From the NCBI GenBank assembly GCA_037976565.1, contig CP137683.1, positions 1,770,637 to 1,834,636 on the forward strand: a stretch of DNA of 64,000 nucleotides, read 5' to 3'. Made by a program: the position numbers and the translations under genes. Source of the stretch: Mesocentrotus franciscanus. Its lineage: Eukaryota > Echinodermata > Echinoidea > Camarodonta > Strongylocentrotidae. The notes below the pieces were generated by a model. It did no database searches and was not told the origin of the DNA. It saw only the letters and a list, made by a program, of their open reading frames with translations. Each line of letters begins with the position of its first letter. The stretch's first letter is position 1. Below, piece by piece: positions 36,701 through 63,887 of the stretch.

Positions 36701-36826
36701 GGGGGTGGGGGCCGTTAAAGAAAGGCCACCAAGCCCCCCACCCGCCTGTGACAATTCCTGTATTAAGGGTGTATTCAGACTGTTTACCTGCTGAGCTGGT
36801 GCCTGACCTGGATATGGGTACGCCAT
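17919..36826 (-). CDS. sorcin-like penta-EF-hand calcium-binding protein
   Basis: Eight coding exons on the - strand (36826-36788, 25886-25848, 23579-23510, 22791-22748, 21366-21219, 19876-19763, 18675-18617, 17945-17919) splice with matching phases to a 179-residue protein; vertebrate sorcin is about 198. Order: a short Pro/Tyr N-terminus (MAYPYPGQAPAQQ), the family signature DPLFGYFSAVAG, a degenerate EF1, EF2 with loop DRDYSGKMGFNE, EF3 with loop DRDRSGQIDGNE, a degenerate EF4 (YGVNNQIPFDAF), and a weak EF5 ending FITSTMTF. The family senses cytosolic calcium, moves to membranes and dimerises through EF5; in vertebrates sorcin acts on ryanodine receptors and annexins. Grancalcin is the alternative name within the same family. 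At least three alternative first exons lie in intron 1. Confidence 0.92.
18045..18215. repeat. GA microsatellite
   Basis: Imperfect GA repeats lie in the last sorcin intron. Confidence 0.9.
18617..18675 (-). CDS. sorcin exon, EF5 first half
   Basis: 59 nt, with acceptor TTTGTTTGTAG and donor GTGAGT. It encodes FFRRKDIQQSGNATIAYDD, aligned with the family FRRRD...YDD segment just before the C-terminus. Confidence 0.9.
19167..19307. mobile_element. short palindromic MITE, GGGCCCC ends
   Basis: GGGCCCCGTAAAAAAAGGTT on the left pairs with TTTGTGTTATGGGGCCC on the right, and the inner words AGCAATTGATC and GATCAATTGCT are exact inverse complements. The result is a hairpin of about 141 bp. Confidence 0.65.
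19434..19652. mobile_element. MITE, GTTCAGA family, inverted copy
   Basis: This is the reverse-complement relative of 15956-16163. It has AGCTTGTTCAGAAATGG on the left and TATCTGAACGAGGCCT on the right, and the shared interior TGTAAATGAATGGCAACTG. Confidence 0.6.
19763..19876 (-). CDS. sorcin exon, EF4
   Basis: 114 nt, with acceptor CATGATCATACAG and donor GTACAG. It encodes YRLSPQAIGSLVRRYG and then a degenerate loop and VACAVRLRGLT. It matches the family LSPQ...ACCVKLRALT segment. Confidence 0.9.
19905..20198 (-). repeat. tRNA-derived SINE
   Basis: On the - strand the head reads GGTGTCACGGTCTAGAAGAT, with a B-box-like AGTTCGAGTCCCG. The body follows, and the tail ends in ATT repeats at 19905. 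A close copy, same orientation, lies at 56168-56454 in a USP40 intron. It is not a functional tRNA. Confidence 0.65.
20878..21070. mobile_element. MITE, AGTCAAACCTGT family, copy 2
   Basis: The ends ACAGTGAAACCTGCTTTTA and TAGACAGGTTTCACT are inverted; the interior has GACCACCTGTCTAC. Confidence 0.6.
21219..21366 (-). CDS. sorcin exon, EF2-EF3
   Basis: 148 nt, with acceptor TTCTACGTACAG and donor GTATGT. It carries both canonical calcium loops (DRDYSGKMGFNE and DRDRSGQIDGNE) joined by a long helix with FKELWTVLNQWKQTF. The acidic residues at loop positions 1, 3 and 12 are intact in both. Confidence 0.95.
22333..22691. mobile_element. TTAA-flanked hairpin MITE
   Basis: TTAA flanks lie at 22329-22332 and 22692-22695. 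The ends AGCCCCTCTAAAGTG and CACTTTAGAAGGGCT are inverted, and most of the two halves are complementary, including a copy of TATTCTTTCATCAATATT. It lies in a sorcin intron. Confidence 0.75.
22748..22791 (-). CDS. sorcin exon, EF1-EF2 linker
   Basis: 44 nt, with acceptor TTAATTGCAG and donor GTATCC. It encodes PFSIETCTLMINMLD, the counterpart of the family PFNLETCRLMVSMLD. The first codon is split with the previous exon. Confidence 0.92.
23330..23500. repeat. purine-rich (AGAAG/GAGAAG) tract
   Basis: A degenerate GAAGAGA-type tract lies just downstream of the EF1 exon donor. The long Ser/Phe/Leu frame across it on the - strand is an artefact. Confidence 0.7.
23510..23579 (-). CDS. sorcin exon, EF1
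   Basis: 70 nt, with acceptor TACTCTTCCAG and donor GTAATT. It encodes DQQIDQKELQHCLTTSG and then LSGTYQ. EF1 in this family binds calcium through an unusual loop; the D..ID..EL pattern is kept. Confidence 0.92.
23665..24612. mobile_element. non-autonomous element with about 200-bp inverted ends
   Basis: The left end (TATAATATTGGAGGGCTTTG, then TTTGAGTGTGATACAAGAAT) is repeated in reverse complement at the right end. Pairing runs over more than 200 bp, down to GATATCGATA in each arm. No transposase frame is present. Confidence 0.7.
24631..25243. mobile_element. MITE with 28-bp inverted ends, interrupted
   Basis: The exact inverted ends begin ACCGTAAATCTCTGTG on the left and end CACAGAGATTTACGGT on the right, each continuing into TATAAGACGCAC. 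The interior shares segments (CACCTGGCACT, TGACTCACCACTC, AGCACAAAT.GGCGC) with the element at 54075-54606, which has different ends. A reverse transcriptase fragment is inserted inside. Confidence 0.7.
24917..25063 (+). pseudogene. LINE reverse transcriptase fragment
   Basis: 49 codons read LSNRSQYVVYTNNSS, then THGLPQDCILGPLLF and LIYINDL. This is the block around the conserved G-PQGS-LGPLLF-IYINDL motif of non-LTR reverse transcriptases, with degenerate residues (QDC for QGS). It breaks off before the YADD box. Confidence 0.8.
25247..25285. repeat. TATATGGA microsatellite
   Basis: Four to five copies of an 8-bp unit lie directly at the right end of the 24631-25243 element. Confidence 0.85.
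25848..25886 (-). CDS. sorcin exon 2, common splice partner
   Basis: 39 nt, phase 0 at both ends, with acceptor TTTCTTTCTTCAG and donor GTAAGT. It encodes DPLFGYFSAVAGA, the strongly conserved start of the family core. Exon 36788-36826 and each intact alternative first exon end in phase 0, so any of them could join here. Confidence 0.93.
26252..26554 (-). CDS. sorcin alternative first exon, copy A
   Basis: 101 codons from ATG (26554) to a GTG/GTAGGA donor, phase 0, giving a predicted 267-residue isoform. An in-frame TGA lies 21 nt upstream of the ATG, which supports translation starting here. The sequence opens MDSMFSGMMKAAVDIAREP, then VVPGSSAPHVG, two copies of PPIVTPVIGAY and three of GAYP.VGG.GF, ending APPSV. 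Pro/Gly/Tyr-rich N-termini are typical of penta-EF-hand proteins. It is the copy nearest exon 2. Expression is inferred. Confidence 0.7.
26626..26640 (-). promoter_or_regulatory. TATA-like site of alternative exon A
   Basis: On the - strand TTAATAAAAAGAGG lies about 75-85 nt before the ATG. Equivalent sites stand before copies C (about 29787) and D (about 32955). In the decayed copy E it is altered to TTAATTAAAAG. The role is inference from conservation between copies. Confidence 0.35.
26941..27033. repeat. single arm of TAGGACAACTACCCC fold-back family
   Basis: About six units of GGATAACCACCCC and TAGGACAACTACCCC lie in one orientation only. The same units make up the palindrome at 10199-10592. 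Confidence 0.7.
28116..28564. repeat. minisatellite derived from the sorcin first exon (copy B)
   Basis: About 13 units of 31-34 bp (AGGTGGGTAAGCACCAAAGC plus CGGTCCTCCTAC) are the DNA repeat that encodes GAYPPVGGPGF in the intact exons. Many units have lost one or two bases, so the - strand frame is destroyed. The ATG end and the splice donor are absent. The 122-codon + strand frame here is an artefact. Confidence 0.85.
29441..29698 (-). CDS. sorcin alternative first exon, copy C
   Basis: 86 codons from ATG to a GTG/GTAGGG donor, phase 0. It begins MDSMFSGMMKAHNAVMEAAV and holds one VTPVISAY unit and two GAYP units (one altered to GGSSF). It carries a five-residue segment (HNAVM) that is missing from copy A. 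The upstream in-frame TGA is conserved. Confidence 0.65.
31335..31690 (+). pseudogene. LINE C-terminal fragment
   Basis: The + strand reads ATKRLRYFGHINRMNPKRYP, then LNGNVYGKRPWGRPA, a stop (TAG), RWTDCIKADCN and, further on, TEDRNVWQAVV. This RLR-FGH-RM...GRP..RW..DI..D pattern is the conserved C-terminal end of many LINE polymerases. The stop and an upstream frame change show it is dead. Confidence 0.75.
31757..32335 (-). pseudogene. 5'-truncated LINE, RT C-terminus and 3' end
   Basis: On the - strand two frames, offset near 32068, encode the end of a non-LTR reverse transcriptase: LPQNQIARLQRVQNMAARLV and LKSLHWLLVSKRIMYKLLL, then WGDRAFANVAPKLWNTLP and IEIFKKKLKHHLF. The untranslated end contains GCGCCTTGAGCAGT and closes with ATT repeats at 31757. 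Confidence 0.85.
32609..32866 (-). CDS. sorcin alternative first exon, copy D
   Basis: 86 codons from ATG to a GTG/GTAGGG donor, phase 0. It is nearly the same as copy C but opens MNSMF and reads AAVPPPIVTPVIGAYPHVGG. The final GAYP unit has His for Pro (GAYPHAVAPPSV). All features needed for use as a first exon are intact. Confidence 0.65.
33493..33684 (-). pseudogene. decayed sorcin first exon, copy E
   Basis: ATG and the GTG/GTAGGG donor survive, and the first 24 codons match copies C and D. One extra base in the segment after AAR then shifts the frame to an early TAG. The PIVTPVIGAY segment is deleted, and one base is missing in the last GAYP codons (TTACCCCCTG). It cannot encode the standard N-terminus. 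Confidence 0.7.
33861..34650. mobile_element. TTAA-flanked non-autonomous element
   Basis: TTAA lies at 33857-33860 and 34651-34654. The ends begin AGGGCAAGTCAACTCCAAAA and finish TTTTGGAGTGGACTTGGACT. Subterminal ACTTTCTTATTAGTTATCCG and its partner GATTACTAATAACAAAGTTA pair as well. No transposase is present. Confidence 0.75.
34655..35117. other. sorcin intron 1, no feature
   Basis: Apart from a poly-C run near 34995-35007, nothing is recognised. Confidence 0.4.
35121..36145. repeat. tandem array, period about 182-199 bp
   Basis: The anchor ATTATTCAGTCTTA recurs at 35121, 35303, 35496, 35695, 35882 and 36068. Each unit contains TTGGTTGGGGTTGGGGTTG, CAGTGGGATATCAATTTCC and GGCCCTAGACCAAG. 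The last two words also occur in the segmental units at 26-34 kb, so the array grew from a shared sequence. The long + strand frames (89-130 codons) are artefacts. Confidence 0.85.
36437..36622. mobile_element. MITE, AGTCAAACCTGT family, copy 3
   Basis: The ends ACAGACAGGCCTGCTTTAG and CTATACAGGTTAGACTGT are roughly inverted, with interior AAGGCCACCTGTCTACATG. Confidence 0.55.
36788..36826 (-). CDS. sorcin canonical exon 1
   Basis: 13 codons, MAYPYPGQAPAQQ, ending at donor GTAAAC in phase 0. It starts like vertebrate sorcin (MAYPG...). The start context AAGATGGCG resembles a YY1 site over the initiator ATG. Confidence 0.8.
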
Positions 36827-37933
36827 CTTGTATCTATAAAAAAAGAAGACAAAAGGGAGATTTACGGTTTGCTTCTCTTTTCACTGCATCAAGAAATTAA
36901 ATCTCATCTTTGTAAAACAGGAAACGAACAAAGCAACTTGCTATTACATGTAAGGCTGGCTTTCCGTGTACCCTCCCCCTCCCCATTTCAATTTAATCCA
37001 GTACTCGATATACAATCATCTACAATCAGAATAGGTTGGTTTCATGTTTTTGCTAGGAAATCCAAGAGCAAGTGGTGACCAACACCAAGAGCTGTAGATC
37101 TAGCTTACAGTGTTTTGAGTGACTCTTGAATTGTTTGCAACTGAAGTAAAAGGCTTTGTTGATCATTTATAGCTGTGCCTGTGGAGGGTGGAGTAACAGT
37201 GAGTGAGTGTGTGTAGACTATAGAGTGCACAAAAAGAAGCCAGATCACGTTGTCTTGCTGTGTGACAAGCTGGAGGGTGACAAGTCTAAGATATCTACGA
37301 ACGTGAACCAGTCATTCATAGTACAGGGTATCAGTTACAGTGCCCAAGACAAATGCCCCATGAGGTGCTTACTGTAATTCATCTAATCATCAGTCTCAAC
37401 TCTTGTCTTATTCAATGACCAACAAGAGAGAAGTAAATGGTGGATGTGAACAGGAAATTGAGCAAGATCTCGAGACTGAAATCATGACATGTTTGGAAAA
37501 GATGGTCAAGTTTGAACACCTTTTACTTATGTTTTTTTTTTCTTCAAAATGTCCACATTTCTTCATGGTCTCATTTAATTTGGGAGTGTCAGGGCCAGGC
37601 TCCATGCCCATGCCGGCCAGGCCAGGGGCCAGAAAACCGTCTAAGTCTAAGTTTGTGGACAACCTGTAGAATCGGGTGTTAATTAGATCTAGACTCTAGA
37701 TCTAGGCTATATTTATATAACACATGTAATCAATTCAATGGGATGTCCAAGAAGTTAGACTTATGATAATTCGATATGACGATTCCACAAAGGGCCCCCA
37801 GGAGTTTAACTTTTAATTTTTGAGCCACGCCTCTGATGTGGAGGCTGCATATTTCGGTTTAACTTTGGAGTTTAGGAGCAAACCTCAGCTCCACGAGATA
37901 ATTAATCCCTGGAGATATTTTCCGGATCTAAAT
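36827..37933. other. upstream flank of sorcin
   Basis: Presumably the 5' UTR and promoter region. Frames at 37403-37669 are open on both strands but show no domain. A GCC-rich patch (about 37585-37635) gives GPGSMPMPARPGARKPSK on the + strand; I cannot support it as a gene. Confidence 0.35.
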
Positions 37934-38267
37934 AATGTCAGAGGTAAAAATGTCACGAGGTAAAAATGTCAGAGGTAATAATGTCAGAGGTAAAAATGTC
38001 AGAGATAATAATGTCAGAGGTAATAATGTCAGAGGTAAAAATATCAAAACAAAAGCATGTTACAGGTTGAATATTGGTAATGGTTGTATATTAGGCTTAT
38101 TGAAAAAGAATACAGGAATTCTCTGCAGTCATTATTTCAGCGCTGCTTTATTTTCTTCTTTCTTTAACTTTTATTTACCTTTCGGCCCACATTTTGACTT
38201 TTGCCCGATTATTGCCGAGGTGTTTATGGTTTATTGTAACCATTTGTATACAACTCATGATATATAA

Positions 38268-39197
38268 GGCACATTTATACTGTCAAATACCTCATTTTGA
38301 AAAATCGCGATTTTTCGTGCACCCGTTTACACTTGTGCCGAAACATCACCGACTGAGCTGCTCAGCGATGTTTTGGCGTGTTTTGGTTGGTAATACGCAT
38401 GCGCGGTCTTCCCAATGTAAAATGCTTGATTATACAGCGAGTCCAGCACAAACCAGTCATGCACGTATAACGGTACGTGTGACTACATTGACTACATGTT
38501 ACCGCACGTACCCCTATAGATGGGACTACATTTACGCTTCCGTCAATGTTTCGCCATGGGTTTGTTGATGACATTGCCTTCGATTTATTCCCGAAACCGT
38601 GGGATATAGAATTATGAGAAGATATTTGGAAGAGAGCTTTGTTTTCCTTTGATTTATCACGTACGAAAGTATCGATCTGGTGTAATGACGGAAAATATGA
38701 AAAATACTGAAATATTTTCAGATAAAATAATATAAAAAGATTGCGCTTTGTTTCGCTCAGTTTTCGCATATTAAAACAGGGTTTGACAACTATTTGCAAT
38801 ATTAATGAGTTAGAACAACTCTTCTTCTTCCATTTGACATTTTAATCATTTCATTTGGTAGTTTCTAAAGCGAGATTTTACAGTTTAGCTGAGACTCTTT
38901 CGTAGCGGTTCAGCGTAAGTAAACAAGTTGTTTACTTTGTGCAAATAAGGCTTCAAGGACGAAAGCTAGCCACGCTCCTAAAGTCACGTGACCTAAAATC
39001 GTGATTTTACAAGTGCAAGCGTTTATACTTGTGAAACACGCCAAAATATGCCAAAAGATCACACTTCGTTTTGGAATGTTTCGGGCTTGGCATTTTTGCC
39101 GGTAAAGGGTAGTTGCCTTGGTAACATCACTGAAACATCGCGGTCAGGCTCCGGTTTGGCATTTTTTGGCGTGTTTGGATGACAGTGTAAATGCCCC
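38268..39197. mobile_element. nested element with GGCATTTA.ACTGTCA ends
   Basis: The left end GGCACATTTATACTGTCAAA is mirrored by TGACAGTGTAAATGCCCC. Words such as GGCGTGTTTTGG and CCAAAATATGCC pair inside. It lies within the fold-back element; no coding capacity. Confidence 0.6.
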
Positions 39198-39257
39198 TAT
39201 ATTGACCTGTTTCGTTTTGTTTGTTTTGAAATAAATCAAAATTTATTTGTAAACATA

Positions 39258-40131
39258 GGGTGTCTGATCGCGCACCCGATGTTGTGTGCTAAAATCCTTC
39301 CCATAGAGATTGCATGCAGCCCTATGCAGTCTATGTGCATTACGCGATCATGCAAAATTGGTCAAAGTTTTTATTATTAAGTCGAGATTCAAACCTTTAT
39401 TCTTTGTGATCCTGAAGGTGATACTCAATAAATGAGGTGTCATATGAAAGAGCAGATTAATTCCAATATTTCCAGAGGGGCGTCATCTCGAAATTCTAAA
39501 AATATCTTGGTCAAAACAGCTATTTAATCATTGTTTCCTGGCTAACTCCGAAATTTGCCACTTATGAGATATGACGCCCTGGCGATAAGTAGTCCCAGTC
39601 GTAAGGAAAATATCCCTACGCTTATTTTTCGCTAGCCCCCAGGGATCACAAACAATTACAGTTTGAAAATACCCTTCCCACATTTTTCGGATCAGCTAAG
39701 TAGGGAGGCGTGAGCTCGCGCCGGCCGAACCCATGGTGATAGCGCGTAAAATCTGCACATGAATATGCATCGGGCCGCGTGTCTACAAACCCGAAGTGGG
39801 TGCCCATTGAAGACAATGGATTGCCGATCGCGCATCATTTAAGCAACACGCGTACGCTTGCACGCATATGTGTACGCTTGCATATTGCGCAATTCAGCCG
39901 TTGTGCTAAATTTAGCAAAACAACATAACTCTGCGTGTACGTCTTTTTCGTCGATTCTTACAAAAAGTGGATGAATATTGTAGGGAATTGAAGGGGCTGT
40001 AACTTTTGATAGAAACATCGGTGAGTCTTGAAATTTGAAATGTATTATTCTGAGTGAATAATTTTTTCAATTATCCAACCAAAATGGTGAAAATGATCCA
40101 AAAGGGAAAATTGAAAATCGTTCAGACACCC
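39258..40131. mobile_element. TA-flanked 874-bp element, copy 1
   Basis: TA lies at 39256-39257 and 40132-40133. The inverted ends begin GGGTGTCTGATCGCGC and finish CGTTCAGACACCC. TA duplication fits Tc1/mariner-type insertion. No transposase frame. It is nested in the TU-like element. Confidence 0.8.
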
Positions 40132-40639
40132 TAGTAAACACTAGCATTGGCGGATCCAGGGGGAGCATTAATATGATTTACGGTTGTTCCCATGATATCG
40201 GCGGAAGATTTCAAAAGAAAATAACTCGCAAAATTACAAGCGGCCGAGTGTATCATTTACAAGCGTGTCAATTACAACGCTTGCACGATCGATGTACGTG
40301 CTGAGCGGGGAAACAGAGATTCATGAACTATTGTGGAGAGTGGACGTTAAAATTTACGTATTTTTTGCGGGACGAAAAGATGACCGCGCTCATGTCATGA
40401 ATATTCACTAGCAAAAAAGTGGGTCAGACTGAAGTGTGTCAGGTGGGTCAGAAAAAGTAGTACAGTAAATGGAAACAGCCCATTTTTGTTGTACTTCTGA
40501 CACTATTACCTCTGACATTTTTACCTCTGACATTTTTACCTCTGACATTACTACCTCTGACAATTTTAACCTCTGTCATTTTTACCTCTGACATTTTTAA
40601 CTCTGACATTTTTACCTCTGACATATTTACCCTGCACCC

Positions 40640-41425
40640 CGTGTTACTCTAGGACACCAAGTCCCGCATTACCCGAGGACACCGAGCTCTGCGTTACCCT
40701 AATTCTAACGCTAACCCTAACCCTAGGACACCGGGTCCCGCGTCGCCTTTTTCCGTAACTTAGCCATCCTGCGTTGCATATTAATATTTGAAAAGAGTCT
40801 ATATGAATATTTTCGTTGGTACGGTGTGGTGGAGATCATAATAAATCGGCCAGATTCTGGACTTAATCAGTAGACCCTGTCGCAATGATTATTGACAAGT
40901 TACGACCTGGGTAGTCATTCGTTTACAGTAAGCCTCCCAATATTCCTGCAATGTCATTTATTTTAAGTAAACTTAGCTTTGCACTTGTGATTTTTGTATG
41001 AAATCTCATATTTGATAAATTATCGCGTTCGTATCATGAATATTGATGACTTGCGCAAGACGTATGCCTGTATGGTGCCTATTGAGTATTGAGCCAATCA
41101 AATGCAGCGACAGGATGGCTACGTTACGGGAAAAAAAGACGCGTCCCTCGTACCCTAGGAGTAGGAGTAGACTATACCGACTGTACAGTATAGCTAGACA
41201 CCGGGGTCCTCGGTGTCTGGGAGTGTGTATTGCCTATTGGAGGCGACCTGACCACACAATTTGGGGGCGACTGCGTATAAGAGGTGACTGTGTATAGACC
41301 TCTATATAGGAAGCGACCGGCTTGTGGGCGACCTGACCAGACACCAATCATTCTAACGGCATAATGCCAATGCCAATGCCAATGGCAATGAGGGATATGG
41401 ATTCCACTTCCCTATGCTATATGTA
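40640..41425. other. intergenic with short GGACACCG repeats
   Basis: Repeats of AGGACACCGAGCTCTGCGTTA type occur at 40650-40745, including a short CTAACCCTAACCCTA telomere-like stretch, with a partial inverse near 41195-41222. No gene seen. Confidence 0.4.
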
Positions 41426-42242
41426 GGGTGTCTGAACGATTTTTCAATTTTCCCTTTTGGATCGTTTTTCACCATTTTGGTTGGATAATTGAAAAAATTA
41501 TTCACTCAGAATAATACATTTCAAATTTCAAGACTCACCGATGTTTCTATCAAAAGTTACAGCCCCTTCAATTCCTACAATATTCATCCATTTTTTGTAA
41601 GAATTGATGAAAAGACGACACGCAGAGTTATGTTGTTTTGCTAAATTTAGCACAACGGCTGAATTGTGCAATATGCAAGCGTACACATACGCGTGCAAGC
41701 GTACGCGTGTTGCTTAAATGATGCGCGATCAGCAATCCATTGTCTTCAATGGGCACCCACTTCCAGGTTTGTAGACACGCGGCCCGATGCATATTCATGT
41801 GCAGATTTTACGCGCTATCACCATGGGTTCGGTCCGCGGAGCTCACGCCTCCCTACTTAGCTGATCCGAAAAATGTGGGGAAGGGTATTTTCAAACTGTA
41901 ATTGTTTGTGATCCCTGGGGCTAGCGAAAAATAAGCGTAGGGATATTTTCCTTATGACTGGGACTACTTATCGCCAGGGCGTCATATCTCATAAGTGGCA
42001 AATTTCGAGTTAGCCAGGAAACAATGTTTAAATAGCTGTTTTGACCAAGATATTTTTAGAATTTCGAGATGACGCCCCCCTGGAAATATTGGAATTAATC
42101 TGCTCTTTCATATGACACCTCATTTATTGAGTATCACCTTCAGGATCACAAAGAATAAAGGTTTGAATCTCGACTTAGGGCTGCGTGCAATCTCTATGGG
42201 AAGGATTTTAGCACACAACATCGGGTGCGCGATCAGACACCC
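41426..42242. mobile_element. TA-flanked 817-bp element, copy 2 (inverted)
   Basis: TA lies at 41424-41425 and 42243-42244. This is the reverse complement of the element at 39258-40131 along nearly its full length; it lacks a segment of about 55-60 bp next to CAGCCCTA. The small + strand frame at 41666-41860 is not conserved in copy 1. Confidence 0.8.
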
Positions 42243-44164
42243 TACTATATGGGTATATGGCCTAGATCCTCTAGAGTCTAGGCTACATGTATGGGAGTAT
42301 GGCTATGGATATGGCTAGTCTATAGACATAGTATAAAAATATAGATCTATAGATCCCCATGCCATTTGCATTACACGCGATGTACGACATATTTCACGAG
42401 AAGGTAGAGGAAATAGCTGAAGAAGATTATAATTACCTGCTTTTCCTTGTTTTTATCTGAACTCTAGCTGTAGCCGGACTTTAGACTGGTTTCTAGAAAA
42501 TTATATTTTGTTTCACGCAGAGGGCTCACTACTGATTTGCCAAACACCACTGAAATATATCGACATGGAGAGTAATCAATTAAGACCGCCGCATGCGCAC
42601 ACTATACGATCTGACTGATTGATTGATTGTTGATTTTTATTCGCCAAGCTTCCAATTAACATACAACAATATACAACAGATCAAAATTAAGTCAGCTTTA
42701 ACAGGACGACCCACGAAAGCTCGTGAGCTTATTTCCAGTGGGGTCCCCGACATACATGTACAAAATTAATAAGTCAAAATAGTAATATTTACAGAAAATA
42801 TTAAATAATTATAATAATGATGATAATAATAATATATAGCAACATTAAACTGATGATAAAAATGATACTAAGTACAAGAAGAAAAAGAAAAAGAAGAAAA
42901 AGAAAAAGAGGAGGAGGAGGAGGAAGAAGAGGAAAATAATGATGAATATGTTGAATTTCTATAACGCACAAAAACATAAATATATACAAAATTAAAAAGT
43001 ATGAACCGTCAGAAGAAGAAATGTAAAAAATCTGTATTCAGGCTATTTCAATCATGTAACATGTCATTCGCTTCTCTCCTCTGACTCTTAAGTATTAGGT
43101 ATTCTTAAAATGAGCAAAGTTTTCTATTTCCTTTATATCATTATCAATTCCAATGTTTTATGGCAATGTAATAAAACGGATTTCCAATATACCTACTCTT
43201 TCTGATAAGTTAAAGTTGAATCTGCTATTTCTTGTATTGTAATCATGTTAGACAGTAATAAGATCGAAGTTGGATGGAATATAATGATTCGACCAAATAT
43301 TATGCACGTGATGCAATACGAGTTATTTTGATTTTTGGTTGACTTCAAGAAAACCACATTTAGAAAGTTCGCTGTAGCCAACGTGAGTTCTTGGGCCACT
43401 AACAGTTGATGAATCTCACCATTTTGTTCTGTATAATTTTCAACTTCTTTTGATCTGACTTGTTTATGTTACTATACCATGCAAGGTTAGCATAGTCAAA
43501 TAAACATTGAATAAGAGCAAAACAGAGTAAACGTTTAAATCCATACAACTTTGATATCTGTACACAAATTCCAGACGAGAATTTGCTTTTTTTATAACTG
43601 ATTCTATTCTACTAAAGATGAAAATGAAATTGCGCTAGCCAACTCATTGCCTAAATACTTCACAGATTCTTTTCTCTTGATTACTTGATAATTGTGTGTC
43701 ACTTTGAATTCAAATGACTTTTAGAACTACTTTTAGAACAAAACAAAATGCTTTCTGTTTTTCCCAAGTGTAAAGAAAGCTTATTATCAGTCATCCAATC
43801 GACACACGTAGACAGCTGTTCACTGAGCTTTTCCTCAAGATATTTTGGATTAGGATTTGAATAGAGTAGTACGCTGTCATCTGCGCACAATAATAGTTTA
43901 AAGTCTTATATATAAATGTCAAATACACATATCATATTGACTCACTTGTAAATAGAATTGAACCTAAAATGCTTCCCTGAAGAACACCGCATGTTATATA
44001 GGCATTAGTTTGGAACGAATATCATGAATGGCCACTACTATGGTATCGATTAGACAAGTAGGATCTGAACCACTCTAAACTTGCCTTATTAAAACCCATT
44101 AGTTGTAACTTCTTCAATAAGACGTAATAATTAACTGTATATCAAACGCTTTTTGCAGATCAAG

Positions 44165-44372
44165 GAGCACCATACCAACAAAGCGCCCTTGGGAAGTGTA
44201 GTGAGCACTAATTTTTTTTTTCTTTCTTTTTGCTCCCGCAAATTTGAAAATCACGCCGGCCAAAAATTCGCTCAGTAGGGGGTAGTGAATACATTTTTTT
44301 GCTTTGTTTTGGCTCCCGCAAATTTGAAAATCGCGCCGACCGAAAATTCGCTCAGTGTGGTTCCGCCACTGA
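44165..44372. mobile_element. two tandem fragments of the GGCGGATCCA MITE
   Basis: CTCCCGCAAATTTGAAAATC and AAAATTCGCTCAGT occur twice, about 100 bp apart. The interior is shared with the MITE at 8028-8174. The fragments interrupt the LINE. Confidence 0.55.
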
Positions 44373-44379
44373 GTGAATC

Positions 44380-44720
44380 TTCTTCTTTCTCTAATAATTT
44401 AATGAAACATCAAAGCTTCCGCGCTTCGCGCGGGAGGGGGAAACTGAATTCAAACAAAGGTTAAGAGTCAAGAACGGTACAACGAATCGTCTTTTTTTAA
44501 AATAATTTAATGAAACGTCTAAGCTTCGATCCGCGCTTCGTGTGGGAGGGGGGTCTGACTGAATTCAAACAAGGATTCAGAGGTCGAGAACGGTACAATG
44601 AGTCGTCTTCTTTCTCTAATAATTTAATGAAACGTCAAAACTTCCGCGCTTCGCGCGGGAGGGGAAAACTGAATTCATACAAGGATTAAGAGTCGAGAAC
44701 GGTACAATGAATCGTCTGCT
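44380..44720. repeat. three tandem copies of a 113-bp unit
   Basis: Each unit holds TAATTTAATGAAACRTC, a CGCGCTTCGCGCGGGAGG hairpin-like core, ACTGAATTCAAACAAGG and AACGGTACAAYGARTCGTC. Copies begin near 44380, 44490 and 44605, inserted in the LINE. Confidence 0.8.
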
Positions 44721-45200
44721 TTCTCTAAAAATGTAATGTAACGTCAAAGATAATTTTAAAAAAGACAATAAATGAACCGGTCACCAATGAAGGTGTATAC
44801 GTACATGCCGTGAAACAGAATAACTAGAGAGAGAGAGAGAGAGTGTGTGTGTGTATAGCAACATAACGTGGTATACTTTAAAAGTAACTGTAAAGGTGAC
44901 ATGTATTGTGTCCCCCCATGCTCAAACTTGGATTGACGCCCTTGTAAAAGGGGAAGTTTGTTTACTAATTTGGCAGCCACGTTTGTAAAATAAGAATTAA
45001 ATTCATTAGCGATGGCCATCTAGCTTACCATGACATAATTCCGCCGCCATCGATTGTAATGACAGATTCTTGTTCTTTTCTCTTCTTATTTTTGAATCCT
45101 AAGCTTTTTAGATTCTGTCAAAGCATTTTCGAATCTTGTTTATTTTCTTCTATCTTGTTTTGTAAGTAATCTAGCTTAGCCCTTTTCGCCTCTCTTTGGA

Positions 45201-63887
<18,687 letters not shown>

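Larger units (their letters stand above)
37934..40630. mobile_element. TU-like fold-back element with 15-bp subrepeat arms
   Basis: The left arm (37934-38046) is a tandem array of the 15-bp unit GTCAGAGGTAAAAAT, and the right arm (40496-40630) is the same unit in reverse complement (ATTTTTACCTCTGAC). Fold-back transposons with 15-bp tandem repeats in their inverted ends are known from sea urchins as TU elements; the match in architecture is what I can see, the family assignment is inference. Two other elements are nested inside. I could not find a clear target duplication. Confidence 0.7.
42611..45200 (-). pseudogene. decayed LINE with insertions
   Basis: From 45200 leftwards the - strand encodes remnants of a non-LTR polymerase: KLDYLQNKIEENKQDSKML, AIANEFNSYFTNVAAKLV, then (44.2-43.7 kb) GMVLLDLQKAFD, LEWFRSYLSNRY, CGVLQGSILG and CADDSVLLYSNPNPKYLEEK (the YADD catalytic box changed to CADD). 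Stops and frame changes are frequent. The 3' end matches 4640-5005 and closes in TGATTGAT repeats near 42613. Segment 44160-44750 is foreign. Confidence 0.8.

Noticed and set aside
37403..37669. Frame with GPGSMPMPARPGARKPSK
   Set aside because: Open on both strands, low complexity, no homologous domain and no consistent exon borders; it is probably upstream sequence of sorcin.
41666..41860. 64-codon frame inside the TA-flanked element
   Set aside because: Not kept in the other copy at 39258-40131 and shows no transposase motif.
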